Assembly: GCA_019359745.1 (NCBI GenBank)
Contig: JAHHGT010000007.1
Location: 170,045 to 234,044, forward strand
Length of the DNA: 64,000 bases
Direction of reading: 5' to 3'
Source: Aphanothece saxicola GSE-SYN-MK-01-06B
Lineage (GTDB): Bacteria; Cyanobacteriota; Cyanobacteriia; PCC-6307; Cyanobiaceae
The notes under the pieces: generated by a model
Database searches by the model: none
What the model was told of the DNA's origin: nothing
Seen by the model: only the letters and a program-made list of their open reading frames with translations
Part shown: in pieces, positions 45,543 through 55,340 of the stretch
Layout: every line of letters begins with the position of its first letter
Position numbering within the stretch: position 1 is the first letter of the stretch
Made by a program: the position numbers and the translations under genes

Positions 45543-46421
45543 ATGAGCCCCCACGCCGACCCCCAGCCCAAGGCCGATCGCCACCCAGAGGCCCAACCCC
45601 ATGTTGGCCAGGAGCGGCCCCTCGCAGAGAACTACGTCGAGGAGGTCGCCATCGCCTTGAACTGGGGGGCGATCCTGCTGTTCGTGCTGTTCCTGGTGGG
45701 GATCCTGGGCTCGGCCTGGCCGGTGCGCCTGATCAACCCCCTCTGGCTCCAGTCCGTGAGCGACAAGCTGCTCGCCTCAGGGGCCATTGCCATGATCGGG
45801 GCGATCCTGCTGATGCTCGCCAGCCTCATCAATCCCCACTCCAGTCGCATCGCTGGCCGCGTCTCCCTGCTGCGGCAGCTCAGCTTCTGGATCGCTTTCG
45901 GCTTTCTGCTGCTGATCCCGTTGCAGGTTTACAGCGGCATCAGCCTGCTGCGCCAGTTCAGGGCCAACGACACGCGGGAGCTGAGCGCCTACATCGCCAC
46001 CACCCGGGCGATCGAAAGCGCCCGTTCCTACGACGACATCCTCAGGGCCATGCGGCTGCTGCCCGGCCAGGCACCGGCACTGCCCGCCAGCATCGATGTC
46101 CCCCTGGACGTCGTCAAGACGAAGCTCAGCAACGACCTCAATCCCTTCATCAAGCGCTACCAGAACGAGGCTGACGCCATGGGCATGAAGCGCCTCAACG
46201 ACTGGTTCGTTCAACTCGCCAGGAACGTGGTCGCCGCCCTGCTGCTGTTCTTCAGCTTCGCCGCCATCGGCAAGCGCTTCGCCTACCAGCCCACCCTGCT
46301 GCAGAGCGTTCTCTCGGGCCGGCTGCTCTCCGCCTTCGGCGGCCGGCGGCACCAGGCCCCGCCGGAAATGGACGCGGCCATGCGGATGATGATGCCCGAC
46401 GACAACGAGTACCGGCCTTAA
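45543..46421 (+). CDS. HpsJ-like membrane protein
   Basis: A 292-residue protein with four predicted transmembrane helices (about 37-58, 78-98, 112-132 and 222-242). A soluble loop between the third and fourth helices carries TRAIESARSYDDILRAMRLLP. The layout and the NPLWLQSVSDKLLASG segment resemble HpsJ-family proteins, known from hormogonium polysaccharide secretion in filamentous cyanobacteria; in a unicellular form an envelope or exopolysaccharide role is inference. It follows the terminator of the PEP-CTERM-like gene and precedes the MEKHLA gene by ten bases. Confidence 0.7.
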   Translation: MSPHADPQPKADRHPEAQPHVGQERPLAENYVEEVAIALNWGAILLFVLFLVGILGSAWPVRLINPLWLQSVSDKLLASGAIAMIGAILLMLASLINPHSSRIAGRVSLLRQLSFWIAFGFLLLIPLQVYSGISLLRQFRANDTRELSAYIATTRAIESARSYDDILRAMRLLPGQAPALPASIDVPLDVVKTKLSNDLNPFIKRYQNEADAMGMKRLNDWFVQLARNVVAALLLFFSFAAIGKRFAYQPTLLQSVLSGRLLSAFGGRRHQAPPEMDAAMRMMMPDDNEYRP

Positions 46422-46431
46422 GGCCGACGCC

Positions 46432-47013
46432 ATGCCAGCGCCGCCGCCGCCCCCCTGGTTAAGCGAGGCCGCCATCGCCACCGCCGGACGCCTCCTGGCT
46501 GGCCACCAGCTGGCCTTCGGGAGGCCGCTGCTGGCGGGAGTTCAGGCTGGCCGCTCGCCGCTGCAGGCGGCCCAGGAACTGTTCGTGGCCGCCACGGTCG
46601 TCCTGGCCCATGACGGCGGAGATGATCCGAGCCTGATCTACGCCAACCGCGCCGCCCTGCTGCTGTGGCGCCGCCCCTGGGGCGCGATGGTGGGCCTGCC
46701 GTCCCGGCTCACGGCCGAGCCAGCGGAACGACAGGGCCGGGCCTTCGCCCTGGAGCAGGCCCGCCGCCGCCAGGCCCTGACGGGCTATGCCGGCGTCCGC
46801 ATCGACAGCAGCGGCCGCCGGTTCCGCATCGAAAAGGCCCGGCTGTGGACCCTGCGGGATGGCAACGGCCAACCCTGCGGCCAGGCGGCCGCTTTCACCA
46901 CCTGGTGGTGGCTGGAAGCGCCCCGTTCCGGTTCTCCACCCCCGCTGGCGAAGAGGCCGAACCCGGTTGGGGGGACCGAACCCGGGGCGTCGGTTCTCCC
47001 CCTCAACGATTGA
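46432..47013 (+). CDS. MEKHLA-domain protein (PAS-like)
   Basis: A 193-residue protein that is almost entirely a MEKHLA domain (about 10-165), a PAS-related fold. The diagnostic pieces are VVLAHDGGDDPSLIYANRAALLLW, LPSRLTAEPAERQGR and GYAGVRIDSSGRRFRIEKARLW. In plants the domain ends HD-ZIP III regulators; in bacteria it occurs alone, and the ligand is unknown. No DNA-binding or enzymatic domain is attached. It begins ten bases after the HpsJ-like gene and may share its transcript. Confidence 0.85.
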   Translation: MPAPPPPPWLSEAAIATAGRLLAGHQLAFGRPLLAGVQAGRSPLQAAQELFVAATVVLAHDGGDDPSLIYANRAALLLWRRPWGAMVGLPSRLTAEPAERQGRAFALEQARRRQALTGYAGVRIDSSGRRFRIEKARLWTLRDGNGQPCGQAAAFTTWWWLEAPRSGSPPPLAKRPNPVGGTEPGASVLPLND

Positions 47014-47090
47014 GGGCCAGGCGGGCACATTGACGGGACGGGAGGTGCTTCACCCGGCCATTCCCGTTCCTTGTATCGGCAACCACAACC

Positions 47091-47510
47091 ATGCGTACTC
47101 TGCATTCTTCCCCTTTCGATCTCTTCGACCGGCTGGAGCAACAGCTGCAGACAGCCGAACGGGTTCCCGCCGCCGAGATTCACGAAACCGAAGCGATGTA
47201 CACCATCGCTCTGGAACTGCCTGGCGTCGACCGCTCCTCCATCGACGTGAAGGCCACGGACCGCTCGTTGATCATCACCGCGGAACGGCGCGCCCCCCAG
47301 CTGGTTGACGACAGCGTGACCGCAGCCGAAGGCAGCCGCCGCGCGCCCCTGCTGAGTGAATTCCGCTACGGCACCTGGAGCCGCAGCTTCCGCTTCCCCG
47401 GCGGCATTCAGCGGGACGCCCTGGAAGCCCACTACCGCGATGGCCTGCTCATCGTGACGGCACCCAAGGCGCAGTCACTGACCTCCGTCACCGTGAAGCT
47501 GGCCGACTGA
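47091..47510 (+). CDS. small heat-shock protein Hsp20
   Basis: A 139-residue alpha-crystallin-type chaperone that binds unfolding proteins. The alpha-crystallin domain covers about 25-125, with AEIHETEAMYTIALELPGVD, the strand IDVKATDRSLIITAER, the FRYGTWSRSFRFP segment and the closing YRDGLLIVTAPK. The C-terminal tail is short and lacks a clear I-x-I motif. No CIRCE element is visible in the 77-base leader. It converges on the PilZ gene with five bases between stops. Confidence 0.92.
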   Translation: MRTLHSSPFDLFDRLEQQLQTAERVPAAEIHETEAMYTIALELPGVDRSSIDVKATDRSLIITAERRAPQLVDDSVTAAEGSRRAPLLSEFRYGTWSRSFRFPGGIQRDALEAHYRDGLLIVTAPKAQSLTSVTVKLAD

Positions 47511-47515
47511 GGCCC

Positions 47516-47881
47516 TCACTCCTCGATGCGATGGGCGGAATCGAGGGAGAGACCGATCACCGAGATGTAGCTGGTGGCTTCGATCCAGCGCACGGTGCCT
47601 CTCAGGTCGTAGGTCTCTCCTTCCCCGTCCCCCACCACCACACTGCAGTGCTGGCCGACGGCCACATCATGGCCGGCCTCGATGGCCATCTTCATCCCAT
47701 CCACGCTGAGATCGAGGACTTCCCCCAGCACCCCCTCCGAGGCGACCATCGATTGGTGGTGGAGGCGAGCCGTGGCCAGACCCGTCGGCGGCTTGAAACG
47801 ATCAGAACGCGAGGCTTCCTGAAGACGCTCCTCCAGGCGGCGAAAAGCCTCCCGGAACCGCTCCAAGTCTCCAGTGACCAC
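47516..47881 (-). CDS. PilZ-domain protein
   Basis: A 121-residue protein: a helical N-terminus (about 5-30) followed by a PilZ-like beta barrel. The DxSxxG element is present in GEVLDLSVDGMKM, and the later strand RGTVRWIEATSYISVIGLSLD fits the fold. The upstream RxxxR of the c-di-GMP site is not clear (TARLHHQ occupies that place), so nucleotide binding is doubtful. Two HD-GYP proteins elsewhere in the window make a link to c-di-GMP plausible. It is divergent from flv3, 131 bases between starts. Confidence 0.72.
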   Translation of the reverse strand: MVTGDLERFREAFRRLEERLQEASRSDRFKPPTGLATARLHHQSMVASEGVLGEVLDLSVDGMKMAIEAGHDVAVGQHCSVVVGDGEGETYDLRGTVRWIEATSYISVIGLSLDSAHRIEE

Positions 47882-47945
47882 CTATCGGCTCGCCTTGGGA
47901 ATGTTCCGACCCATTGTCCACCTGCACGCAAGGTTCTTTGGGCGT

Positions 47946-48003
47946 GGTCTAACAGACCGAAAGGGACACTGACCTGCCTACAGTTACAGGCCTGCGGAAG
48001 GAG
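47946..48003 (+). promoter_or_regulatory. inverted repeat and strong ribosome site upstream of flv3
   Basis: A 5-base inverted repeat GGTCT-AAC-AGACC at 47946-47958 lies 55-67 bases before flv3 and could be a regulator site. A strong Shine-Dalgarno sequence GGAAGGAG at 47996-48003 lies nine bases before the flv3 ATG and supports that start. Confidence 0.45.
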
Positions 48004-48012
48004 TCTGACCCC

Positions 48013-49788
48013 ATGAGCAGCAGCACCGCCAGCGCCCCGCCTTCGATCGCGACCCCTGCTGGCCGCCTCAGCCTCCAGTGCGAGCCGATCGCGGCTGACA
48101 CCACGGCGATCCGCTCCCTCGACTGGGACCGCAGTCGCTTCGACATCGAATTCGGCCTGCGCAACGGCACCACCTACAACGCCTTCCTGGTGCGTGGTGA
48201 GCGCACCGCCCTGGTCGACACCAGCCATGCCAAGTTCCGTGACACCTGGATCCCCCTGCTGGAGGGTCTGGTCGACCCCACCGCGATCGACCACCTGATC
48301 GTCTCCCATACCGAGCCGGACCATTCCGGCCTGATCGGGGATCTGATCGACCGCCATCCGGACATCGAGATCGTCGGCTCCAAGGTGGCGATCCAGTTCC
48401 TGCAAGACCAGGTGCACCGCCCCTTCAGGAGCAGGGCGGTCAAGAGCGGCGATGAGCTGGATCTGGGCGTGCACCCCACCAGTGGCGTGGGGCATCGCTT
48501 CAACTTCCTCAGTGCCCCCAACCTGCACTGGCCCGACACGATCTTCTCCTTCGACCACGGCACCGGCCTCCTCTACACCTGCGACGCCTTCGGCCTCCAT
48601 TACTGCTCCGACGACCTGTTCGACGTCGATCCGGGGGCCATCGCACCGGACTTCCGCTTCTATTACGACTGCCTGATGGCCCCCAACGCCCGCAGTGTGC
48701 TGCAGGCCCTCAAACGCATGGACGGGCTGCCGGAGATCACCACGATCGCCGTGGGCCATGGTCCCCTGTTGCGGGACCACCTGCCCCTGTGGGTGGGTGA
48801 CTACCGCGACTGGAGTGGCCAGCGCAGCGCCGGTGAGGCCTATGCCGCCGTCTGCTATCTGAGCCAGTACGGCTTCTGCGACCGGCTCAGCCAGGCCATC
48901 GCCCGGGGGGTGGGCAAGGCCTCCGGCCAGGTGCAGCTCGTCGACCTGCGCGCCACGGACGCCCAGGAACTGGCCGCCCTGATCGGCGACGCCAGCGCCG
49001 TGGTGGTTCCCACCTGGCCCGCCTCCCCCGATCCCGACCTTCAGACCGCCATCGGCACCCTGCTGGCGGCCCTGCATCCCAAGCAGTGGGTGGGGTGCTA
49101 CGACGCCTTCGGCGGCAACGACGAGCCGATCGACACCCTGGCCGGCCAGCTGCGCAACCTGGGTCAGAAATGGGCCTTCGAGCCCCTGCGCATCCGCCAG
49201 GTGCCCAGCGGCGCCGACTACCAGCGTTGCGAGGAGGCCGGCACCGACCTGGGCCAGCTGCTCACCAAAGAGAAGACCATCGCCGCGATGAAGGCCATCG
49301 ATGGGGATCTGGACAAGGCCCTGGGGCGCCTCAGCGGCGGCCTCTACATCGTCACGGCCCGCCAGGACGACGAGGCCGGCAGTCGCAGCAGCGCCATGGT
49401 GGCCAGCTGGGTGAGCCAGGCGAGCTTCGACCCCCCGGGGCTCACGGTGGCGGTCGCCAAGGACCGGGCCATCGAGGCCCTGATGCAGGTGGACGACCGT
49501 TTCGTGCTCAACGTGCTGCGGGAGGACAACCACCAGCCCCTGCTGCGCCATTTCCTCCGCCGATTCCCACCGGGGGCCGACCGCTTCGCCGGCGTGAGCG
49601 TCCTCGAGGGCGTGGCCGCCGGCGGCCCTGTGCTGGGGGATGCCCTGGCCTACCTGGGCTGCCGGGTCACCCAGCGCATGGAGGGCCCTGACCACTGGAT
49701 CATCTACGCCGTGGTGGAGGAGGGCAACGTGGCCGACACCACCGCCGCCACAGCCGTGCATCACCGCAAGGTGGGCAACCACTACTGA
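48013..49788 (+). CDS. flv3: flavodiiron protein Flv3
   Basis: Flv3 acts with Flv1 in photoreduction of O2 to water after photosystem I (Mehler-like reaction). The 591-residue product has a metallo-beta-lactamase-like diiron domain (1-265), a flavodoxin domain (about 270-430) and the C-terminal flavin reductase domain found in cyanobacteria (about 435-591). All diiron ligands look canonical: H99, E101, D103, H104 (HTEPDHSG), H172 (LHWPD), D191 and H249 (GHGP). This, against the altered set in the next gene, identifies it as the Flv3 type. It overlaps flv1 by one base at TGATG. Confidence 0.93.
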   Translation: MSSSTASAPPSIATPAGRLSLQCEPIAADTTAIRSLDWDRSRFDIEFGLRNGTTYNAFLVRGERTALVDTSHAKFRDTWIPLLEGLVDPTAIDHLIVSHTEPDHSGLIGDLIDRHPDIEIVGSKVAIQFLQDQVHRPFRSRAVKSGDELDLGVHPTSGVGHRFNFLSAPNLHWPDTIFSFDHGTGLLYTCDAFGLHYCSDDLFDVDPGAIAPDFRFYYDCLMAPNARSVLQALKRMDGLPEITTIAVGHGPLLRDHLPLWVGDYRDWSGQRSAGEAYAAVCYLSQYGFCDRLSQAIARGVGKASGQVQLVDLRATDAQELAALIGDASAVVVPTWPASPDPDLQTAIGTLLAALHPKQWVGCYDAFGGNDEPIDTLAGQLRNLGQKWAFEPLRIRQVPSGADYQRCEEAGTDLGQLLTKEKTIAAMKAIDGDLDKALGRLSGGLYIVTARQDDEAGSRSSAMVASWVSQASFDPPGLTVAVAKDRAIEALMQVDDRFVLNVLREDNHQPLLRHFLRRFPPGADRFAGVSVLEGVAAGGPVLGDALAYLGCRVTQRMEGPDHWIIYAVVEEGNVADTTAATAVHHRKVGNHY

Positions 49789-51608
49789 TGACGTCCTCTC
49801 CCACCGCCACCGATCGGCGCGTCATCACCCTGCCGATCGAACCCGGCCTGATCGGCCTGCGCGGCCTCAGCCCCCGGCGGCTGCGGTTCGAGGTGGAATA
49901 CGGCCTCGAACGGGGTACCACCGCCAACAGCTTCCTCTTCCAGCAGGGCGCTTCCGGCGGCGCCCCGGTGCTGGTCCATCCACCGGGGGCCTCCTTCGCC
50001 GCCCCCTTCCTGGAGCAGCTGGCCCAGTTGGTGCCGGCCGACGCCCCCCTCAAGGTGGTGGTGGGCCACGTCAACCCCAACCGGGTGGCTTTGCTCAAGC
50101 AGCTGGCGACAGGCTGGCCGGCCACGGTGCTGGTGTCCTCCAATCCAGGCGCCCAGGTGCTCGCCGAACTCTGGGAGCAGCAGCGGCCCGGCCCGGGGGG
50201 CGAGGCCGCCGCCCCCACACCCAGCGCCGTACCCCTGCCCACCATCGAGGTGGTCAAGCAGGAGACCAGCCGCACCCTCGCCGACGGCCATGTCCTCACC
50301 CTGATTCCCACCCCCACCCCCCGCTGGCCCGGTGGCCTGATGGCCTTCGAGGCCACCACAGGGCTGCTGATGAGCGGCAAGTTCTTCGCCGCCCACCTCT
50401 GCACCGAGGACTTCGCGGAGGCGAACCGCAGCAGCACGGAGGAGGACCGCCGCTACTACTACGACTGCCTGATGGCGCCGATGGCCCGTCAGGTGGAGAC
50501 GGTGGTCGACCGCCTCGACGACCTGCCGATCCGCACCATCGCCCCCGGCCACGGCCCGGCCATCGCCCAGAGCTGGCGCAGCCTGCTGGCCGACTACCGC
50601 CGCTGGGGGGAGAGCCAGGAGCGGGCCAGCCTCTCGGTGGCCCTGCTGTATGCGAGCGCCTACGGCAACACCGCCGCCATCGCCGACGCCCTCTCCCAGG
50701 GGGTGGCCCGCAGCGGCGTGCGGGTGGAGAGCATCAACTGTGAGTTCGCCCCTTCCGAGCAGCTGCTGGAGGCGATCCACTCCTGCGATGCCCTGCTGAT
50801 CGGCTCCCCCACCCTCGGGGGCCATGCCCCCACGCCGATCGTCTCGGCCCTCGGCACCGTGCTGGCCGAGGGCGACCGGGCCAAGCCGGTGGGGGTGTTC
50901 GGCAGTTTCGGCTGGAGCGGCGAGGCCATCGACCTGCTGGAAGCCAAGCTCCGTGACGGCGGCTTCCAGTTCGCCTTCGATCCGATCCGGATCAAGTTCA
51001 GCCCCGATCTGGCCACCCTGCGCACCCTGGAGGAAACCGGCACCGCCCTGGGCCGCCGCCTGCGCAGCCAGCATCGCCAGGCCCAGCGGCGCAGCTCCGC
51101 CGGAGGCCTGAGTGAAAGTCGCACCAACCCGGCGATCCAGGCCCTCGGCCGGGTGGTGGGCGCCCTGTGCGTGGTGCTGGCCCGCAAGGGGGATGGCCCT
51201 GACGCCATCGGTGGGGCGATGGTGGCCAGCTGGGTCAGCCAGGCCAGCTTCAGTCCCCCCGGCTTCACCGTGGCCGTGGCCAAGGATCGGGCGATGGAGA
51301 GCCTGCTGCACGTGGGTGACGCCTTCACCCTCAACGTGCTGGCAGCCGGCAAGGAAAGCGGCCCGATGAAGCGGTTCCTGCAGCCCTTCCCCCCGGGGGC
51401 CGATCGTCTGGCGGGCCTGGATCTGGACGTCACCCCAGGCGGCCAACCCCTGCTACCCGAGGCCCTGGCCTGGCTGGAGGCCCGCGTCAGCCAACGGATG
51501 GAGTGCGGCGACCACTGGCTGCTCTACGCCGAGGCCCTCAGCGGCGACCTGCTGGATCCGACCGCCACGACAGCCGTGCACCAGCGACGCAGCGGCGCCA
51601 ACTACTGA
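49788..51608 (+). CDS. flv1: flavodiiron protein Flv1 (non-canonical diiron site)
   Basis: This 606-residue partner has the same three domains as Flv3. The diiron site is degenerate in the way known for Flv1: GHVNPNRV replaces HTEPDHSG, TPRWPGG replaces the LHWPD histidine, and the CDAFG aspartate is replaced in MSGKFF, while GHGP is kept. The flavodoxin loop (SAYGNTAAIAD) and the flavin-reductase region (GGAMVASWVSQASFSPPG) are intact. Co-translation with Flv3 through the one-base overlap fits a heteromer. Confidence 0.93.
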   Translation: MTSSPTATDRRVITLPIEPGLIGLRGLSPRRLRFEVEYGLERGTTANSFLFQQGASGGAPVLVHPPGASFAAPFLEQLAQLVPADAPLKVVVGHVNPNRVALLKQLATGWPATVLVSSNPGAQVLAELWEQQRPGPGGEAAAPTPSAVPLPTIEVVKQETSRTLADGHVLTLIPTPTPRWPGGLMAFEATTGLLMSGKFFAAHLCTEDFAEANRSSTEEDRRYYYDCLMAPMARQVETVVDRLDDLPIRTIAPGHGPAIAQSWRSLLADYRRWGESQERASLSVALLYASAYGNTAAIADALSQGVARSGVRVESINCEFAPSEQLLEAIHSCDALLIGSPTLGGHAPTPIVSALGTVLAEGDRAKPVGVFGSFGWSGEAIDLLEAKLRDGGFQFAFDPIRIKFSPDLATLRTLEETGTALGRRLRSQHRQAQRRSSAGGLSESRTNPAIQALGRVVGALCVVLARKGDGPDAIGGAMVASWVSQASFSPPGFTVAVAKDRAMESLLHVGDAFTLNVLAAGKESGPMKRFLQPFPPGADRLAGLDLDVTPGGQPLLPEALAWLEARVSQRMECGDHWLLYAEALSGDLLDPTATTAVHQRRSGANY

Positions 51609-51937
51609 GTCGCTGTCCTAGGCCGCATGGGGCGGTGTGGGCGTGCCGCCACCGCCCGCCTGGAAGGGGAGGACGAGGGTGGCCCAGTGATCGGGCCGTT
51701 CCGGACGGCTTCGCCGGGCCCGGCGCACCCCGAAGGGCACACGCACCACGTTGGTGCCATCCACCCGTTGGCTGGCCTCCGGCAGACCGGGAACAAGGGC
51801 GCCCGGGCCCGGCTCATCGCCTGAATTGTCGTTGCCGTTCATGAACCCCATGAAAATGAAAGGCGTTTGCCATCACCGCAGGGTGGTGGCACAGCAATGA
51901 TGCGCCATGGCGGGGGGAAAAGGTACCGCCGGAACAC
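51609..51937. other. flv1-gcvP intergenic stretch
   Basis: This 329-base gap separates convergent flv1 and gcvP. Apart from the possible small minus-strand gene at 51618-51851 nothing convincing is seen: no hairpin with a T-run, tRNA-like fold or repeat. The part 51852-51937 is AT-richer and could hold a promoter for the small gene. Confidence 0.4.
51618..51851 (-). CDS. small hypothetical protein (about 77 residues)
   Basis: No family recognised. A possible small protein with an acidic, Gly/Pro-rich first half and a basic patch with VRVPFGVRRARRSRPERPDHW before a short hydrophobic strand ATLVLPF. Starts at ATG 51851 or 51842 are possible. It fills most of the flv1-gcvP gap, is antisense-convergent with flv1, and the basic segment looks more protein-like than chance. 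Without homologues in hand the call stays tentative. Confidence 0.4.
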   Translation of the reverse strand: MGFMNGNDNSGDEPGPGALVPGLPEASQRVDGTNVVRVPFGVRRARRSRPERPDHWATLVLPFQAGGGGTPTPPHAA

Positions 51938-54886
51938 TCAGGCGGCCAGTTCGGGGATTGCCACTTCCTCGACGCTCGGACAGGTGCAGACGAGGTTCCG
52001 ATCACCGAAGGCATTATCGATGCGGGCGACCGCCGGCCAGAACTTGGACTGCCGCTGACCCTCCCCGGCGGGGAAGGCGGCCTCACTGCGGCTGTAGGCC
52101 CGCTCCCAGCTGTCGGCGGTGACCGCCGCCAGGGTGTGGGGAGCCTGCTTGAGCGGGTTGTCGACGGGGTCGGCGGCCCCGGTCTCGATGGCCCAGGCCT
52201 CGCGGCGGATCCCCTCCATCGCGGCACAGAAGCGATCGATCTCCGGCAGTGATTCGCTCTCGGTGGGCTCCACCATCACCGTGCCGGCCACGGGCCAGCT
52301 GACGGTGGGGGCATGGAAGCCGTAATCCATCAGCCGTTTGGCCAGATCGTCCACCTCCAGGCCGCAGCTGCGCTTGAGGGGTCGCAGATCGAGGATGCAC
52401 TCGTGGGCCACCCGGCCGCCCCGGCCCCGGTACAGCACGGGGAAGTGGGGCTCGAGACGCTCGGCGATCAGGTTGGCCGCCAGCAGGGCCACCTGGCTGG
52501 CGGTGCGCAGCCCCGCCCCCCCCATCATGCGGATGTACATCCAGCTGATCGGCAGGATGCCGGCACTGCCCAGGGGCGCCGCCGACACCGGGCCGATGGC
52601 GTGGCCCGGTGTCCCGCCGGCGCTCGCCGGAGCCAGGGGGTGGGAGGGCAGGAAGGGCACCAGGTGGGCCGCCACGCCGATCGGACCGACCCCGGGGCCA
52701 CCACCGCCATGGGGGATGCAGAAGGTCTTGTGGAGGTTGAGATGGCAGACGTCGGCGCCGTACAGCCCCGGTTTGCATAGGCCCACCTGGGCGTTGAGGT
52801 TGGCCCCATCCAGATACACCTGGCCGCCGTGGTCGTGAACGACCTGGCAGATGCGGCGGATGCCCGTTTCGAACACCCCGTGGGTGGAGGGGTAGGTGAC
52901 CATCACGGCCGCCAGGTTGGCGGCGTGGGCGGCGGCCTTGGCCTCCAGGTCGGCGATGTCAATGTTGCCGTGGCTGTCGCAGGCCACCGCCACCACCCGC
53001 ATCCCCGCCATCACGGCGCTGGCGGGATTGGTGCCGTGGGCGCTGGTGGGGATCAGGCACACCTGCCGGTGGCCCTCGCCCCGGCTGCGGTGCCAGGCCC
53101 GGATCACCATCAGGCCGGCGTACTCGCCCTGGGAGCCGGCGTTCGGCTGCAGGGACACCCCCGCAAAGCCGGTGATCGCCCCCAGCCAGGCCTCCAGATC
53201 GGCCGCCAGGGCGGCGTAGCCCCCGGTCTGGTCGGCGGGGGCGAAAGGATGCATCTGGGCGAAGGCCGGCCAGCTCACTGGCGCCAGTTCGGCGGCGGCG
53301 TTGAGCTTCATGGTGCAGCTGCCCAGTGGGATCATGCCGTGGACAAGCGAGAGATCCTTGCTCACCAGGCGCTGGATGTAGCGCAGCAGCTCCGTCTCGC
53401 TGCGGTAGCGATGGAACACCTCCTGGCGCAGCCAGGGGCGCTCCCGGGCGGGAACGCCCTCGAGCAACTCCACCAGGGGCTTGGCCTCCAGGGCGCCCAG
53501 GCCGGCCTGGAGGGCCGTGCGCGCCTTGGCGGCCGCGGCGGGGTCCGCGGCCAGGGCCGCCAGCAGACTGGCCAGTTCCTCGGGGGTGGAGAGTTCATCC
53601 AGGCTGATCGCCAGGGCGGCCTCACCGTCGTCGCCACGGACCCCGCAGCGCAGGTTGAAGCCGGCGGCCACGGCCTTTTGGCGCAGGCTTGGAGCCGCGG
53701 CGGTGCGCAGCACCACGGTGTCGAAGGCCGCCCCCGGATCGGCCGCCAGCCCCAGGGCCGCCAGCCCCTGCACCAGCCCCTGGCGCAGGACCAGCAGGCG
53801 ACGGGCGATGGCCTCGAGGCCATCGGGGCCGTGGTGGACCGCATAGAAGCTCGCCATCACCGCGAGCAGCACCTGGGCGGTGCAGATGTTGCTGGTGGCC
53901 TTGTCGCGCCGGATGTGCTGCTCCCGGGTCTGGAGGGCCAGCCGCAGGGCCGGGTTCCCCTCCGCATCCTTCGACTGGCCCACCAGGCGGCCGGGGATCT
54001 GGCGCTTGAAGTCCTCCCGGGTGGCGAAGAAGGCCGCGTGGGGACCGCCGAACCCCATCGGCACGCCGTAGCGCTGCAGGCTGCCGACGGCGATGTCGGC
54101 TCCCAGCTCACCCACCGGGGCCAGAAGCGCCTGGGCCAGGGGATCCACCGCCACCGTGCTGATCACCGCGCCGGAGCGGGCCGCCGCCAGCAGCGCCGAG
54201 GGGTCCCAGATCCGGCCCTCGACACCGGGCAGCTGGAGCAGCAGGCCGAACACGTCCTCGCCCAATACCCCATCGGGAGCGTTGCCGAAGGCCTCGGCCT
54301 CAAATGGTTCAATCACGATCCCCAGGGGTTCGGCCCGGGTCTGGAGCACGGCGAGGGTCTGGGGGAAGACGGCCCGGTCGACCAGGAAGCGGCGGGCGCC
54401 ATGGCGCGTCGTGACCGCCGCCGCCATCGCCATCGCCTCGGCGGCGGCGGTGGCCTCATCCAGCAGCGAGGCATTGGCGATCGGCAGCCCCGTCAGTTCG
54501 CTGACCAGGGTCTGGAAATTCAGCAGGGCCTCCAGCCGGCCCTGGGCGATCTCCGCCTGGTAGGGGGTGTAGGCGGTGTACCAGCAGGGGTTTTCCAGCA
54601 CATGGCGCTGGATCAGCGCCGGCGTCGCCGTGCCGTGGTAGCCGAGGCCGATGAGGCTGCGCATCAGTGTGTTGCGGGAGGCCAGCGCCCCCAGCTCGGC
54701 CAGGGCCTGGGCCTCCGGGCAGGGGAGGGGCAGGCCGACTTCGGCTTCATCCGCCGTCAGCAGAATGTCGGCGGGAACCACCTCGGCCGCCAGCTGATCG
54801 AGGGACCCCAGGCCGAGTTCCGCCAGCATCCGCTGCTGATCTTCAGGATCCGGACCCAGATGCCGGACCAGGAAGGAGGCGGACAC
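51938..54886 (-). CDS. gcvP: glycine dehydrogenase (decarboxylating), P-protein of the glycine cleavage system
   Basis: GcvP decarboxylates glycine and passes the aminomethyl group to the lipoyl arm of GcvH, a key step of photorespiration in cyanobacteria. The 982-residue product is the long homodimeric type, with two PLP-fold halves. The PLP lysine is K720 in [18 protein letters not shown]. The start is read as the GTG at 54886 ([20 protein letters not shown]); the upstream ATG at 54961 would overlap gcvH and adds an odd proline-rich leader. It follows gcvH by 37 bases on the same strand, so the two are co-transcribed. Confidence 0.95.
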   Translation of the reverse strand: MSASFLVRHLGPDPEDQQRMLAELGLGSLDQLAAEVVPADILLTADEAEVGLPLPCPEAQALAELGALASRNTLMRSLIGLGYHGTATPALIQRHVLENPCWYTAYTPYQAEIAQGRLEALLNFQTLVSELTGLPIANASLLDEATAAAEAMAMAAAVTTRHGARRFLVDRAVFPQTLAVLQTRAEPLGIVIEPFEAEAFGNAPDGVLGEDVFGLLLQLPGVEGRIWDPSALLAAARSGAVISTVAVDPLAQALLAPVGELGADIAVGSLQRYGVPMGFGGPHAAFFATREDFKRQIPGRLVGQSKDAEGNPALRLALQTREQHIRRDKATSNICTAQVLLAVMASFYAVHHGPDGLEAIARRLLVLRQGLVQGLAALGLAADPGAAFDTVVLRTAAAPSLRQKAVAAGFNLRCGVRGDDGEAALAISLDELSTPEELASLLAALAADPAAAAKARTALQAGLGALEAKPLVELLEGVPARERPWLRQEVFHRYRSETELLRYIQRLVSKDLSLVHGMIPLGSCTMKLNAAAELAPVSWPAFAQMHPFAPADQTGGYAALAADLEAWLGAITGFAGVSLQPNAGSQGEYAGLMVIRAWHRSRGEGHRQVCLIPTSAHGTNPASAVMAGMRVVAVACDSHGNIDIADLEAKAAAHAANLAAVMVTYPSTHGVFETGIRRICQVVHDHGGQVYLDGANLNAQVGLCKPGLYGADVCHLNLHKTFCIPHGGGGPGVGPIGVAAHLVPFLPSHPLAPASAGGTPGHAIGPVSAAPLGSAGILPISWMYIRMMGGAGLRTASQVALLAANLIAERLEPHFPVLYRGRGGRVAHECILDLRPLKRSCGLEVDDLAKRLMDYGFHAPTVSWPVAGTVMVEPTESESLPEIDRFCAAMEGIRREAWAIETGAADPVDNPLKQAPHTLAAVTADSWERAYSRSEAAFPAGEGQRQSKFWPAVARIDNAFGDRNLVCTCPSVEEVAIPELAA

Positions 54887-54923
54887 GGGCGTTCGGGATG
54901 GAGGTGGCGGGATCCTAAGGAAT

Positions 54924-55313
54924 TCAGCCCGCCTGCACCTTGGCCCCGTAGGTGGCGGCATCCATCAGCGCCTCCAGTTCGTCCGGCGCGCCGAGCCGCA
55001 CCAGCAGCAGCCAGCCTTCCCCGTAGGGATCGTTCTGGAGCTCCTCGGGGCTGGCCAGCACCGCCTCGTTGCGGGCCTCGACCGTGCCGGTGATGGGGGC
55101 CATCAGATCCTCCACCGCCTTGACGGATTCGACGCTGCCGAAGCTGGTGCCGCGCGCCAGCGAAGCCCCCACCGCCGGCAACTCAACGAAGACGATGTCG
55201 CCGAGCTGATCCACGGCAAACGAGCTGATGCCGAGACGCGCCAGGTCACCCTCCGGGCGCACGTACTCGTGGCTTTCGGAATAGCGGCAGTCGTCGGGGA
55301 AGGAGTGCGCCAA
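54924..55313 (-). CDS. gcvH: glycine cleavage system H-protein
   Basis: GcvH carries the lipoyl arm that shuttles the aminomethyl group among P-, T- and L-proteins. The 129-residue product has normal length and the lipoylation lysine K65 in [18 protein letters not shown], preceded by the [13 protein letters not shown] strand. It is the first gene of the gcvHP pair and follows the PLP-lyase gene by 27 bases on the same strand. Confidence 0.97.
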   Translation of the reverse strand: MAHSFPDDCRYSESHEYVRPEGDLARLGISSFAVDQLGDIVFVELPAVGASLARGTSFGSVESVKAVEDLMAPITGTVEARNEAVLASPEELQNDPYGEGWLLLVRLGAPDELEALMDAATYGAKVQAG

Positions 55314-55340
55314 GGCCGGTGGAGTGCGGGGGAGGCGGCT

